Shown here in pieces: positions 34,264 to 43,123 of a DNA stretch of 64,000 nt (position 1 is the stretch's first letter; each line of letters starts with the position of its first letter). The notes under the pieces are model-generated. The model saw only the letters and a program-made list of their open reading frames with translations. It was not told the DNA's origin and did no database searches. Where the stretch lies: assembly GCF_002563925.1 (NCBI RefSeq), contig NZ_PDJD01000001.1, forward strand, positions 372,001 to 436,000. The letters are read 5' to 3'. A program made the translations under genes and the position numbers. This stretch comes from Serinibacter salmoneus (GTDB lineage Bacteria; Actinomycetota; Actinomycetes; Actinomycetales; Beutenbergiaceae).

Positions 34264-36189
34264 TCAGGCCTCGCGCACCACCGCGATCTCGCCGCCGGCC
34301 ACCGTGAGCGATCCGGTCGCCTCGATGCCCGAGACCAGGTCCGTCCCGCTCGCCGCCACGACCGCCTCCTCGGCGCCGTGGTTCAGCACGAACAGCCACG
34401 ACCCGGCCTCCCCGACCCGGCGGGTCACCTCGACCGAGGGCGGGAGCTCGCCGACCACCGGTGCCACGCCCGAGTCGGCGACCAGCTCACCGGCCAGGGC
34501 CAGCAGCGCGTCGTCGTCCAGGCGTGTCGCCAGGTACCAGGCGGAGCCCGCTCCGGCCGCCCGCCGGGTCAGCGCCGGCACCCCGTCCAGATCGCCACCG
34601 GCGAAGGTCCGCAGCACCTCGGTGCCCTCGGCCGCGGCCACCTTCTCCGACCACACCGACCCGGTGCTGCCGTCCGAGAGGGTGACGGTCTCCTGCGGCT
34701 GCAGGGCCCACCACTCCTGGGTGCGCACGCCCAGCAGGTCCCGGAACGCGCCGGGGTAGCCGCCCAGGAACACGTGGTCGTGCTCGTCCGCGATCCCGGA
34801 GAAGTACGTGATCAGCACCGTCGCCCCGCGCTCGGCCGCGGCCGCCACGTTCGCCGCCGCCTCGTCGCTGGTCAGGTACACCTCCGGCAGCACGATGAGG
34901 TCGTAGCCGGACAGGTCGTCGCTCGCGCGCACCACATCCGCCGTCACCCCGTGTCGCGCGAGCGCATGGTGGAACCGCACGGCCTGGCGGCGCGGGTGCA
35001 CCGAGTCGCTGGGGTGGGAGTCCAGGCGCGCGGCCCAGGTGGAGTCGAAGTCGTAGACCACCGCGGCGCGCGCGGCCACGCGCGAGCCGCGCACCTCGTC
35101 GATGTCCCGCAGCAGCGCGCCCAGCCGCACGGTGCCACGCCAGACGTCGGAGTCCGTGCCGGCGTGCGGCACCATCGCGGGGTGGTACTTCTCGGCGCCG
35201 GCGCGGGACTGGCGCCACTGGAAGAACAGCAGCCCGTCGGCGCCGTGCGCGAGGTGGGCCAGGGAGTGGCGGTGGGACTGCGCCGTGGTGCGCGTGCGGT
35301 TGTGCCCCTGCCAGTTCACCGCGGAGGTGGAGTGCTCCATGAGCAGCCACGGCGCCCCGCCAGCGAGCGAGCGCACGTGGGAGGCGGAGAAGGCCAGCTC
35401 GCGCTCCGGGTGCGGGTCCTGGGCGAAGATGTAGTGGTCGTTGGAGACCAGGTCGATGCTCGCCCCGTGCTCGCGGCCCGCCCGGTCCATCCAGCGCGCG
35501 TAGTCCATCGGGCCGGCGTCCATCATCACCATGAAGTTGGTGGTGCATGGCACGTGCGGGGTCACCTCCGCGAGCACGGCGCGCAGCGCGGTGTAGTAGT
35601 CGAAGAGTTCGTCGGAGGAGTAGCGCGCGAAGTCCAGCTGCTGACCCGGGTTGGGGAACGTGGGCGCGCTGCGCGGCGGGAGGATCTCCTCGAAGGAGTC
35701 ATAGCGCTGGGACCAGAAGGCCGTGCCCCAGGCGTCGTTCAGCGCCTCGATCGTGCCGTAACGCCCCTGCAGCCAGCGCCGGAAGGCCACCGCGGCGTCG
35801 TCTGAGTACTCGTGCGGCACGTGGCAGCCGATCTCGTTGTCGATGTGCCACATCGCCAGGGCCGGGTGGTTCGCGTAGCGTTCGGCGATCCGCCGGGTCA
35901 TGGCCACGGCATAGCGCCGGTAGCTGGGGGAGGAGATCCGGTAGTGCTGGCGACCGCCAGGCCACAGGACGGTGCCGTCGGCCTTCTGCGGGAGGATCTC
36001 GGGGTGCTTGCGGGTCAGCCACGGCGGCGGGCTGGCGGTGGCGGTGGCCAGGTCGGCGCGGATCCCGGCCTGGTGCAGGCGGTCCATGGTGGCGTCCAGC
36101 CACGCCCAGTCGAACTCGCCCTCACGCGGCTCGATCTGCGCCCAGGAGAAGATCGCGATGGAGACCATCGTGACCCCCGCCTCCTGCAT
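34264..36189 (-). CDS. GH42-family beta-galactosidase, 5' end disrupted
   Basis: 641 residues from the first in-frame ATG. Conserved GH42 features: MWHIDNEIGCHVPHEYSDDAAVAF with the acid/base Glu, the trimerisation-like middle domain and WLLMEHSTSAVNWQ with the nucleophile Glu. The conserved start of the family (PLGLDALGYGGDYNPEQW) is encoded in the same frame at about 36280-36217 but no ATG, GTG or TTG precedes it before a TAG at 36330. ATG codons at 36308 and 36305 are in another frame that stops at once. So either one base has been lost near 36290-36305, or a non-standard start is used. Without those 40 residues the barrel would be incomplete. Hydrolyses beta-galactosides if functional. 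Confidence 0.82.
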   Translation of the reverse strand: MQEAGVTMVSIAIFSWAQIEPREGEFDWAWLDATMDRLHQAGIRADLATATASPPPWLTRKHPEILPQKADGTVLWPGGRQHYRISSPSYRRYAVAMTRRIAERYANHPALAMWHIDNEIGCHVPHEYSDDAAVAFRRWLQGRYGTIEALNDAWGTAFWSQRYDSFEEILPPRSAPTFPNPGQQLDFARYSSDELFDYYTALRAVLAEVTPHVPCTTNFMVMMDAGPMDYARWMDRAGREHGASIDLVSNDHYIFAQDPHPERELAFSASHVRSLAGGAPWLLMEHSTSAVNWQGHNRTRTTAQSHRHSLAHLAHGADGLLFFQWRQSRAGAEKYHPAMVPHAGTDSDVWRGTVRLGALLRDIDEVRGSRVAARAAVVYDFDSTWAARLDSHPSDSVHPRRQAVRFHHALARHGVTADVVRASDDLSGYDLIVLPEVYLTSDEAAANVAAAAERGATVLITYFSGIADEHDHVFLGGYPGAFRDLLGVRTQEWWALQPQETVTLSDGSTGSVWSEKVAAAEGTEVLRTFAGGDLDGVPALTRRAAGAGSAWYLATRLDDDALLALAGELVADSGVAPVVGELPPSVEVTRRVGEAGSWLFVLNHGAEEAVVAASGTDLVSGIEATGSLTVAGGEIAVVREA

Positions 36190-36362
36190 GAGGGCGATGT
36201 CCTGCGCGCGCGTGGCCTCGTCCCACTGTTCGGGGTTGTAGTCGCCGCCGTAGCCGAGGGCATCGAGCCCGAGGGGCCAGGCGGGGGGAGTTATGGTGAC
36301 GTCATCATTGGTGGTGATGCGGCCAGTCTAGGCGCCCAGCGGCGCGCCGCAAGGGGTGGCCG

Positions 36363-37028
36363 TTACGGGGCCAGCAGCCAGGCCACTTCGCGCCGCAGCA
36401 GCTCGGCGCGGTCCGGGGCGTCGTAGCTCGGCCCGTAGTGGCCGAGGCTGTCGTAGACCGCCCGGCCGCGTCGGTCCTCGCGCGCCCAACCTGACAGGTG
36501 GGTGATGCCCTCCTCGACGTGGGTGAGCAGGGCGGTCCCGCCCGGGGCGACCTCCAGGGCGCTGTAGCGCTCGTCGTCGTGGCTCGTGATCGTCTCCAGT
36601 CCCGCGACGATCGGGTGGTGCCCGATCGCGTGCCAGGTGGCCTCCCCCCGCTCGGGGTGGAAGGAGAGCCCGGGCACCCAGCGGCCGCCCAGTGCCGCGC
36701 GGTAGGCGGGCAGGTCGGTGAAGGTGTTCGCGCCGGCGTGCACGCCGAGCAGCGGAACGCCGCCGGCCAGGAGCGCCTCCAGCCTCGCGTAGGCGTCCGC
36801 CCACGCGGGATCGGGGCCGTCGACGGCGTTGCCCCCTCCCGCGTCCACCACCAGGAGGTGCAGCTCGCCCAGGCCCGCCACGGCGGTCGGCGTGGTCGGC
36901 ACCACCTCGGCGCTCAGGCCCATCTCGCGCAGGATCGCGGCGATCCGCGCGGAGGTCTCGGGGAATGGGTGCCAGGGGTCGCTGTAGCGGCCGGTTCCGG
37001 ACAGGACCACGGCGTGGGGCTGGGTCAT
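36363..37028 (-). CDS. ThuA-like / glutamine-amidotransferase-fold protein
   Basis: 221 residues from an ATG with GGAGG. VVLSGTGRYSDPWHPFPETSARIA begins a ThuA-type flavodoxin-like domain, with GVPLLGVHAGANTFTDLP and HPIVAGLETITSHDDERY. ThuA relatives act in trehalose or disaccharide utilisation. The gene lies 54 bases upstream of the beta-galactosidase region on the same strand and may be cotranscribed with it. Confidence 0.8.
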   Translation of the reverse strand: MTQPHAVVLSGTGRYSDPWHPFPETSARIAAILREMGLSAEVVPTTPTAVAGLGELHLLVVDAGGGNAVDGPDPAWADAYARLEALLAGGVPLLGVHAGANTFTDLPAYRAALGGRWVPGLSFHPERGEATWHAIGHHPIVAGLETITSHDDERYSALEVAPGGTALLTHVEEGITHLSGWAREDRRGRAVYDSLGHYGPSYDAPDRAELLRREVAWLLAP

Positions 37029-37258
37029 CGAGGGGCCTCCGGTTCGCGAGGGGCCACGGCGGCGACTTGCCCGGTGGGGCGAGGCGAGGGGCCGTGGTGG
37101 CGGGGTGAGCGGAGCGGTGGCTCCGTGGGTCGTGGATGGCGAGCGGTGGGTCGTGAGCGGCGAGTGGGCGGGCGCCCGGGCGGTGGGGCATGGACATTGT
37201 CCCGTCGCCCGTGCTTGGATAGCGCTTACCGTACCGCCTCGAGCACCTGGAGTCACCG
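37029..37258. other. Divergent intergenic region between thuA-like and SDR genes
   Basis: 230 bases. Bases 37090-37165 are G-rich with short direct repeats of GTGGGTCGTG and GAGCGG. A LacI-type operator lies at 37217-37230, close before the SDR gene. No small gene recognised. Confidence 0.5.
37217..37230. promoter_or_regulatory. LacI-family operator before SDR/FAD operon
   Basis: GGATAGCGCTTACC is a near-palindrome of the LacI-family form with a central GCGC. It matches GGAATGCGCTTTCC at 44298-44311 and GGAGATCGCTTACC at 45426-45439. It sits 28 bases before the SDR start. Confidence 0.7.
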
Positions 37259-38098
37259 ATGACAGCCGAGACCACCGCCACCTCGCGGGGCACCGCACCC
37301 AGCCAACGTCCGGTTGCCCTGGTCACCGGCGGCAACCGCGGCATCGGTCTCGGCGTCTCGCGCCGCCTGGTGGCGGAGGGCTACAACGTCTCGATCCTCG
37401 CCACCCGCGAGGAGCCCACCGACGTGCTCGAGGGGCTGTGTGATCTTGCCGGTGACCCCACCGCGGTGCGCTACGTGCGCGGGAGCGTGGCCGAGCAGGA
37501 GGACCACCAGCGGTACGTGGCGGACGCGGTGGCGGCCTGGGGTCGGCTGGACCTCCTGGTGAACAATGCGGGTGTCGCGCCCAGCGTGCGCGCGGACATC
37601 CTCGACGCCGAACCGGAGAGCTTCGACCGCGTGATCGGGATCAACCTGCGCGGCCCGTACTTCCTCACCCAGGCATTCGCCAACCGGGTGATCGCGTTGC
37701 GCGGTGACCTCGAGGCGCTGCCGGAGCCCCCGACCCGGCCCGTCGCCACGATCATCAACGTCTCCTCCACCTCGGCCGTGACCGCGAGCATCAACCGCGG
37801 CGAGTACTGCCTGTCCAAGGCGGGCGTGGCCATGGCCACCAAGCTCTTCGCGGTGCGCCTGGCACCCGAGGGCATCGTGGTCTACGAGGTGCGCCCCGGA
37901 ATCGTCGTCACCGACATGACCGCGGGCGTGACGGAGAAGTACGACAAGTTCTTCGCCGACGGGAACGCGCCCATCGCCCGGTGGGGGGTGCCCTCGGACG
38001 TGGGCGGCGCCGTCGCGGTCCTCGCCTCGGGGCAGATGCCGTACTCCACCGGGGACATCATCAACATCGACGGCGGGATGCACATCCCCACCCTCTAG
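37259..38098 (+). CDS. SDR-family oxidoreductase
   Basis: 279 residues, classical short-chain dehydrogenase: VTGGNRGIGLGVSRRL for NAD(P), LLVNNAGVAP, INVSSTSAV with the catalytic Ser, and the YxxxK pair in EYCLSKAGVAM. PGIVVTDMT and a C-terminal INIDGGMH follow. GGAG precedes the ATG. Often annotated as 3-ketoacyl-ACP reductase, but here followed by a FAD dehydrogenase under a LacI box, so sugar or polyol oxidation is more likely. Confidence 0.88.
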   Translation: MTAETTATSRGTAPSQRPVALVTGGNRGIGLGVSRRLVAEGYNVSILATREEPTDVLEGLCDLAGDPTAVRYVRGSVAEQEDHQRYVADAVAAWGRLDLLVNNAGVAPSVRADILDAEPESFDRVIGINLRGPYFLTQAFANRVIALRGDLEALPEPPTRPVATIINVSSTSAVTASINRGEYCLSKAGVAMATKLFAVRLAPEGIVVYEVRPGIVVTDMTAGVTEKYDKFFADGNAPIARWGVPSDVGGAVAVLASGQMPYSTGDIINIDGGMHIPTL

Positions 38099-38164
38099 GC
38101 CCCCATCCAGACGCCTGCGGCGGGCAGTGCCGCCCGCCGCAGGCCCCGAACCGCAGGAGTCACC

Positions 38165-40366
38165 GTGGCCACCACCAGCGCCGAGTACCTCGAGCCCATC
38201 GACCACGCCCCCGCCGGCGAGACCCTCGCCGCCGCGGCACCCGAGACCATGACCATCGGCGGTCGGGCCGTGCCCGTGCTCACCGTGAACACCCTGGTGG
38301 TCGGCACCGGATCGGCCGGGTACTGCGCCGCCGACCGTCTGCACGACTTCGGGCAGGAGGACGTGCTGGTCATCGCCGACAAGATCGGCGCCGGGGCCAG
38401 CCGCAACGCGGGCAGCGACAAGCAGACCTACTACAAGCTCACCCTCTCCGGCGGCGACGACGACTCCGTGCGAGAGATGGCCGATACCCTTTTCTCCGGC
38501 GGCGGGATGGACGGCGACAACGCCCTGGCGGAAGCCGCCCTCTCCGCCCGCGCCTTCCTGCACCTGGTGGACCTCGGCGTGCCGTTCCCGCAGAACCGGT
38601 TCGGGGAGTACATCGGCTACAAGACCGACCACGACCCGCGCCGCCGGGCCACCTCGGTGGGGCCCTACACGAGCCGCTCCATGGTGGCGCAACTGGAGAA
38701 GAAGGTCGCCCGCGACGGCACCCGGATCCTCGGGGAGTGCCGCGTGGTGGACCTCATCACCCGCGAGGGCGAGCAGGGGCGGGAGGTGGCGGGTGTGCTC
38801 GTCTACCGCACGGACACCCCCTGGAGCCGCGAATGGGCCGACGGCGCTGCTCACGAGAGCGCGCAGTCGCCGTTCCTGCTGATCCGCTGCACCAACGTCG
38901 TCTACGCCACCGGCGGGCCCGCGGGGATGTACGCCACCCGGGTCTTCCCCAACGGCCAGTGGGGCGCCAGCGGCGCCGCCTACCGCGCCGGGGTGCACGG
39001 CAAGGGGCTGACGGAATGGCAGTTCGGGCTCGCGTCGATCAAGCCGCGATGGAACGTCTCGGGCACGTACATGCAGGTGCTGCCCCGGTTCGTCTCCACC
39101 GACGCCGACGGTGGCGACGAGCGGGAGTTCCTCACCGAGGGCATTCCCGACTACGGGCGGCTGCTCAGCATGGTGTTCCTCAAGGGCTACCAGTGGCCGT
39201 TCGACATCCGCAAGGCCTACGACGGCTCCAGCCTCATCGACCTGCTGGTCTACCGCGAGACGGTGCTGCGCGGGCGCCGAGTGTTCCTGGACTTCCGCAG
39301 CAACCCGCTGCAGCCCGAACTCGACCCCTCCCAACTCTCCCCGGAGGCACACGACTACCTCGAGAAGGCCGGCGTGCTGTTCGGCACCCCGATCCAGCGC
39401 CTGCGCACGATGAATGAGCCCGCGTACCAGTTCTACCTCGACAAGAACCCCTACGTGGACCTCGAGACGGACATGCTCGAGGTGGACGTGTGCGCTCAAC
39501 ACAACAACGGCGGCCTCGTAGTGGACTCCTGGTGGCAGTCCAACGTGGCCGGCTTCTTCCCGGTGGGCGAGGCCGGAGGCTCCCACGGCGTCTACCGCCC
39601 TGGTGGGTCCGCCCTGAACTCCGGGCAGACGGGTGCCACCCGCGCCGCCCAGTTCATCGCCGCCCAGCGCACCGCAGACCCGGCCGAGGCGGAGGAGTTC
39701 GCCGCGCTCGCCGGGCCCGTGGTGAGCGACGCCGTCGACCTCATGCTCGGGGCCGCGCAGCGGGTGGCCGACGGCGAGGCGGACAACACCGGCGAACTCC
39801 TCGCCCGGGTGCAGGCGCTGATGAGCGAGAAGGCAGGTCCGGTGCGCTCCCGGGAGTCGATCGACGAGGCGCTCGCTGAGGTGCACGACCTGCTGGCCCG
39901 CTACCGCGAGGAGATCGCGGCGGACGCCGGCAGCCGCCGCTCGGTGAACCGCACCTATCTGGTGCGCGACATCCTCACCAGCGCCTACGTCTACCTCTCC
40001 GCGATGAAGGACTACGTGGCCCACGGCGGCCGCTCCCGTGGCTCGGTCCTGTACACCGACCCGAGCGGGGACCTACCCGTCAACGGGTACGGCGAGCGGG
40101 CGAGCGAGCCCGTGCCCGGACTCCCGGAACTGTTCCGGTTCGCGCTGGACGACGGGGCCCTGGACGCCGACATCCAGGAGTCCGCGCTGCGTTCCCCCGG
40201 CGAGGCGGCCCTGGGAGAGGGCTGGGAGCCGATCGTGGCGCGCGCCCAGGACGACCCCGCGGGGGAACCGGCCTTCCGGTGGCGTCCACGCCGGGAGATC
40301 CCGCAGGACGACGACTTCTTCGAGAACGTCTGGCGGGACTTCCGCGAGCACGGGAACGTCTACTGA
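38165..40366 (+). CDS. FAD-dependent oxidoreductase, succinate-dehydrogenase/aspartate-oxidase-like
   Basis: 733 residues from a GTG with GCAGGAG. FAD-binding TLVVGTGSAGYCAADRL at about residue 42; a second FAD contact near residues 425-490 (NNGGLVVDSWWQSNVAGFFPVGEAGGSHG, viewed in parts). It belongs to the fumarate reductase/succinate dehydrogenase flavoprotein superfamily, but is longer than L-aspartate oxidase. It follows the SDR by 66 bases and shares the LacI-box promoter. Substrate unknown; a sugar acid or keto-polyol is plausible. Confidence 0.82.
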   Translation: MATTSAEYLEPIDHAPAGETLAAAAPETMTIGGRAVPVLTVNTLVVGTGSAGYCAADRLHDFGQEDVLVIADKIGAGASRNAGSDKQTYYKLTLSGGDDDSVREMADTLFSGGGMDGDNALAEAALSARAFLHLVDLGVPFPQNRFGEYIGYKTDHDPRRRATSVGPYTSRSMVAQLEKKVARDGTRILGECRVVDLITREGEQGREVAGVLVYRTDTPWSREWADGAAHESAQSPFLLIRCTNVVYATGGPAGMYATRVFPNGQWGASGAAYRAGVHGKGLTEWQFGLASIKPRWNVSGTYMQVLPRFVSTDADGGDEREFLTEGIPDYGRLLSMVFLKGYQWPFDIRKAYDGSSLIDLLVYRETVLRGRRVFLDFRSNPLQPELDPSQLSPEAHDYLEKAGVLFGTPIQRLRTMNEPAYQFYLDKNPYVDLETDMLEVDVCAQHNNGGLVVDSWWQSNVAGFFPVGEAGGSHGVYRPGGSALNSGQTGATRAAQFIAAQRTADPAEAEEFAALAGPVVSDAVDLMLGAAQRVADGEADNTGELLARVQALMSEKAGPVRSRESIDEALAEVHDLLARYREEIAADAGSRRSVNRTYLVRDILTSAYVYLSAMKDYVAHGGRSRGSVLYTDPSGDLPVNGYGERASEPVPGLPELFRFALDDGALDADIQESALRSPGEAALGEGWEPIVARAQDDPAGEPAFRWRPRREIPQDDDFFENVWRDFREHGNVY

Positions 40367-40435
40367 TCGGGCCGACGGCGCCGCCCTGTGGATCTCGGCG
40401 TGGCAAGGCGGGTGCCGGTGGGTGAGAATCGAGGT

Positions 40436-41002
40436 ATGGCTACCCCCCTCGTGGTCCGGTCCACGCAGGCCGTGGTGAACGGACTGAGCATGGTCGTGTA
40501 CTACGGCTGCCCCGATGTGGTGCACACCCGCCGTGGCCGCACGCTCGTGCGCGCCGCGGCCACCGCTGCCGCAGCAATCGCCGTGATCCCTGACCTGCGC
40601 GACGGCGCCGCGGAGTTGCGCGAGGCGTCCGGCGAGTTGCGGCAGGCCCGTGAGGCGCTGCGCGAGCTCCCGCTGCCTGCACGCCTCGGTCTGGTGGCGA
40701 CGGGCGCCGGCTTCTCCGCGCTCGCCGTGCTCGGATCGGTGCGCTTCGAGAAGTGGGCGTTCCGCACCGGTGAGGCCCGGCGCCTGGCGGGTGAGCCGCT
40801 CGCTCACACCCGGACGGGCCTGGTGATGGGCGCGCTCGCCTTGGTCACCTCGTTGATCCCGCCGCCCCAGGCCGGTGGCGGCGGCGGAGGCGGCGGAGGC
40901 GGCGACGACGATCCCGAGGTCCCCGATCCCCCGCCCGACCCCGAGGAACTCGACATCGTGATCCCGGACGACGCGCGCGAGTTGACCGCGGTCCACGCGT
41001 GA
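40436..41002 (+). CDS. Hypothetical protein with poly-glycine tract
   Basis: 188 residues from ATG 40436. Two weakly hydrophobic segments (about 54-66 and 93-110) and an amphipathic helix rich in Arg, Glu and Leu between them; near residue 147 a run of ten Gly leads to a Asp/Pro/Glu-rich tail. No family recognised. It overlaps the SGNH hydrolase start by GTGA, so both are expressed together. Confidence 0.65.
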   Translation: MATPLVVRSTQAVVNGLSMVVYYGCPDVVHTRRGRTLVRAAATAAAAIAVIPDLRDGAAELREASGELRQAREALRELPLPARLGLVATGAGFSALAVLGSVRFEKWAFRTGEARRLAGEPLAHTRTGLVMGALALVTSLIPPPQAGGGGGGGGGGDDDPEVPDPPPDPEELDIVIPDDARELTAVHA

Positions 41003-42147
41003 TCACCCTCCCGGGCTCGCCCGTGCAGCTGCACGGCGCCGCGTGGCTGGAGGAGACCCCCGAGGGGCTGCTCCCGCACCGGCTCCCGGCCTGGGCCCGC
41101 GCCCAGTTCCCCGACGACCTCGTGGCGCACACCGATACGCAGGGCGCGGGGGTGCGACTGTGTTTCTCCGGGGCGGGGGAGCGGTTCGTCCTGCACCTCG
41201 CCGTCGCCCGGAACCGGGTGCGGCCCGGCCCGCCACCGGACCGGGCGGATTTCGATGTGCTGGTGGATGGCGAGCTCGTCTTCTCCGGGCCCGCCGGCGA
41301 GGGCGGTGTGGCCGAGATCGATCGGATCGCCGGGACGGTCGAGACCCGGGTGGGGGAGGGGACCACGCTGGAGGTCGGCCTCCCGCCCAACCCCTCCGGG
41401 GCGCCGCGGCAGGTGGAGATCTGGTTCCCCTACGCCGAGACCGTCTGGATCCGGGGCCTGGAGTCCGACGCCGGGATCGACGACCCCGCGCCGCCGCCGC
41501 CCACGCGGTGGGTGCACTACGGCTCCTCGATCTCCCAGGGCGCGAACGCCGCCACCCCCACCGGCGCCTGGCCGGTGGTGGCCGCGCGGCTGGCGGATTT
41601 CGACCTGGTGAACCTCGGCATGTCCGGGCAGGCGGTGCTGGACCCCTTCGTGGCCCGGGCGATCCGCGACCAGCGGGCGGACGTGATCTCGCTCAAGGTC
41701 GGCATCAATGTGCTGAACGGGAACGCGTACGGGCGCCGCATGTTCGGGCCGCTGCTGCACGGGTTCCTCGACACGATCCGGGACGGGCATCCCACCACGC
41801 CCCTGCTCGTGGCCTCCCCTCTCTTCGCCCCGATCGGGGAGCAACGGCCCGGGCCCACCAGCCTGGACCCGCAGGCACCCGTCAGGCTGTTCCGCAGCAC
41901 GGGCCGGGTGGAGGACCTCTCGGCCGGTGCGCTCACGCTGGAGGCGATGCGCGAGATCACCGCCGAGGTCGTGCGCCGTCGCCGGGACGCGGGCGATGCG
42001 GCCCTGCACTACGTGGATGGTCTCGACTGGTACGGGCCGCGGGACTGGGCGCGGATGCCGATGGCGGACGCCCTGCACCCCGACCCGCTCGCGCACGAGA
42101 TGATCGGGGGCAGAGCAGCCGAGGCCCTGCGGGGGGTGCTCGCCTGA
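40999..42147 (+). CDS. SGNH/GDSL-family hydrolase
   Basis: 382 residues from the GTG overlapping the previous stop. N-terminal beta-sandwich-like domain (about 1-170) and a C-terminal SGNH domain: HYGSSISQGANA (nucleophile Ser in block I), LGMSGQAVLD (block II Gly), LKVGINVLNG (block III Asn) and ADALHPDPLAH (block V Asp and His). The arrangement resembles CE2-like carbohydrate esterases, which remove acetyl groups from sugars. No signal peptide, so probably cytoplasmic. Confidence 0.85.
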   Translation: MITLPGSPVQLHGAAWLEETPEGLLPHRLPAWARAQFPDDLVAHTDTQGAGVRLCFSGAGERFVLHLAVARNRVRPGPPPDRADFDVLVDGELVFSGPAGEGGVAEIDRIAGTVETRVGEGTTLEVGLPPNPSGAPRQVEIWFPYAETVWIRGLESDAGIDDPAPPPPTRWVHYGSSISQGANAATPTGAWPVVAARLADFDLVNLGMSGQAVLDPFVARAIRDQRADVISLKVGINVLNGNAYGRRMFGPLLHGFLDTIRDGHPTTPLLVASPLFAPIGEQRPGPTSLDPQAPVRLFRSTGRVEDLSAGALTLEAMREITAEVVRRRRDAGDAALHYVDGLDWYGPRDWARMPMADALHPDPLAHEMIGGRAAEALRGVLA

Positions 42148-42166
42148 GCGTGCCGGGCTGGAGTGC

Positions 42167-43123
42167 TCAGTCCCGCAGGAACGGCGCCACGTGGCGCAGG
42201 TACCGCTCGCTCATCGTGGCCAGCGTCTGCGCCGCCGGCGCCGCCCAGATCTCCTCGTTGAAGATCTCCACCTCGATGTCGCCGGTGTACCCCGCCTGCG
42301 TCACCCACCGGGTGATGGTGGCGAAGTCCACGTAGCCATCGCCCACGTGACCGCGGGAGTTCAGGGGTTCCGCCGCGAACGGCAGCGAGAAGTCGCACAC
42401 CTGGTAGGAGGCGATGCGGCGCTCCTGCCCCGCGCGGGCGATCTGTGACTTCAACCGCGGGTCCCACCACACGTGATAGGTGTCCACCACGAGGCCGACC
42501 ACGTAGCTCTCGAACGGCTCGCACAGCGTGAGGGCCTGCCCGATGGTGGAGACCACGGCGCGATCGGCGGCGAACATCGGGTGCAGCGGCTCGATCACCA
42601 GCCGCACCCCGTGGGAGGAGGCGAACGGCACCAGCTCGCCGATCCGGTCAGCGACCCGCTGCCGGGCGGCGACGACGTCGCGACCCGGGTCCACGCCGTC
42701 GACCACCTGGTAGGGGGCGGCCGGTCCGCCCGGGGTGGTGGCGGCGGACAGGCCACCGACCACCATGATCAGTTCCTTCGTGCCGAGCGTGGCGGCCTCC
42801 TCGATGGCCCGCTTGTTGTCCTCCAGGGCGGCGTCGCGGCCCTCCCGGGTGGCTGCGGTCAGGAACCCGCCACGGCACAGCGAACTGGCGCGCAGGCCGT
42901 AGTCCTTCAGGATCGTGGCGGCCTGCTCGGCGCCCACCTCCTGCACCCGGTCGCGCCATGGGCCGATGGCGGACAGGCCCGCCTCGGCGGCGGCCTTCGC
43001 CGCCTCGGCCAGGGTGAGGTGCTTGGTGGTCGCCGTGTTCAGGGACAACCGGGCCAGGTCCGTGTTCCTCCCGGCGGCGGCCTGCGCGATCGGCGCCGGG
43101 TCGGTGGCGAGGCCGGCGGACAT
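42167..43123 (-). CDS. Sugar phosphate isomerase/epimerase-family TIM-barrel protein
   Basis: 318 residues starting MSAGLATDPAP with ATG overlapping the stop of the oxidoreductase gene (ATGA). AP-endonuclease-2-type barrel: LTLAEAAKAAAEAGLSAIGPW, LVIEPLHPMFAADRAVV, VDTYHVWWDP and VEIFNEEIWA supply metal ligands (Glu, Asp-His, Glu). Members isomerise or epimerise sugars or inosose. It works with the Gfo/Idh/MocA dehydrogenase. Confidence 0.86.
   Translation of the reverse strand: MSAGLATDPAPIAQAAAGRNTDLARLSLNTATTKHLTLAEAAKAAAEAGLSAIGPWRDRVQEVGAEQAATILKDYGLRASSLCRGGFLTAATREGRDAALEDNKRAIEEAATLGTKELIMVVGGLSAATTPGGPAAPYQVVDGVDPGRDVVAARQRVADRIGELVPFASSHGVRLVIEPLHPMFAADRAVVSTIGQALTLCEPFESYVVGLVVDTYHVWWDPRLKSQIARAGQERRIASYQVCDFSLPFAAEPLNSRGHVGDGYVDFATITRWVTQAGYTGDIEVEIFNEEIWAAPAAQTLATMSERYLRHVAPFLRD

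Noticed and set aside
37253-40024. A 923-codon open frame on the minus strand
   Set aside because: Antisense shadow of the SDR and FAD dehydrogenase genes, which both carry clear motifs and ribosome sites.
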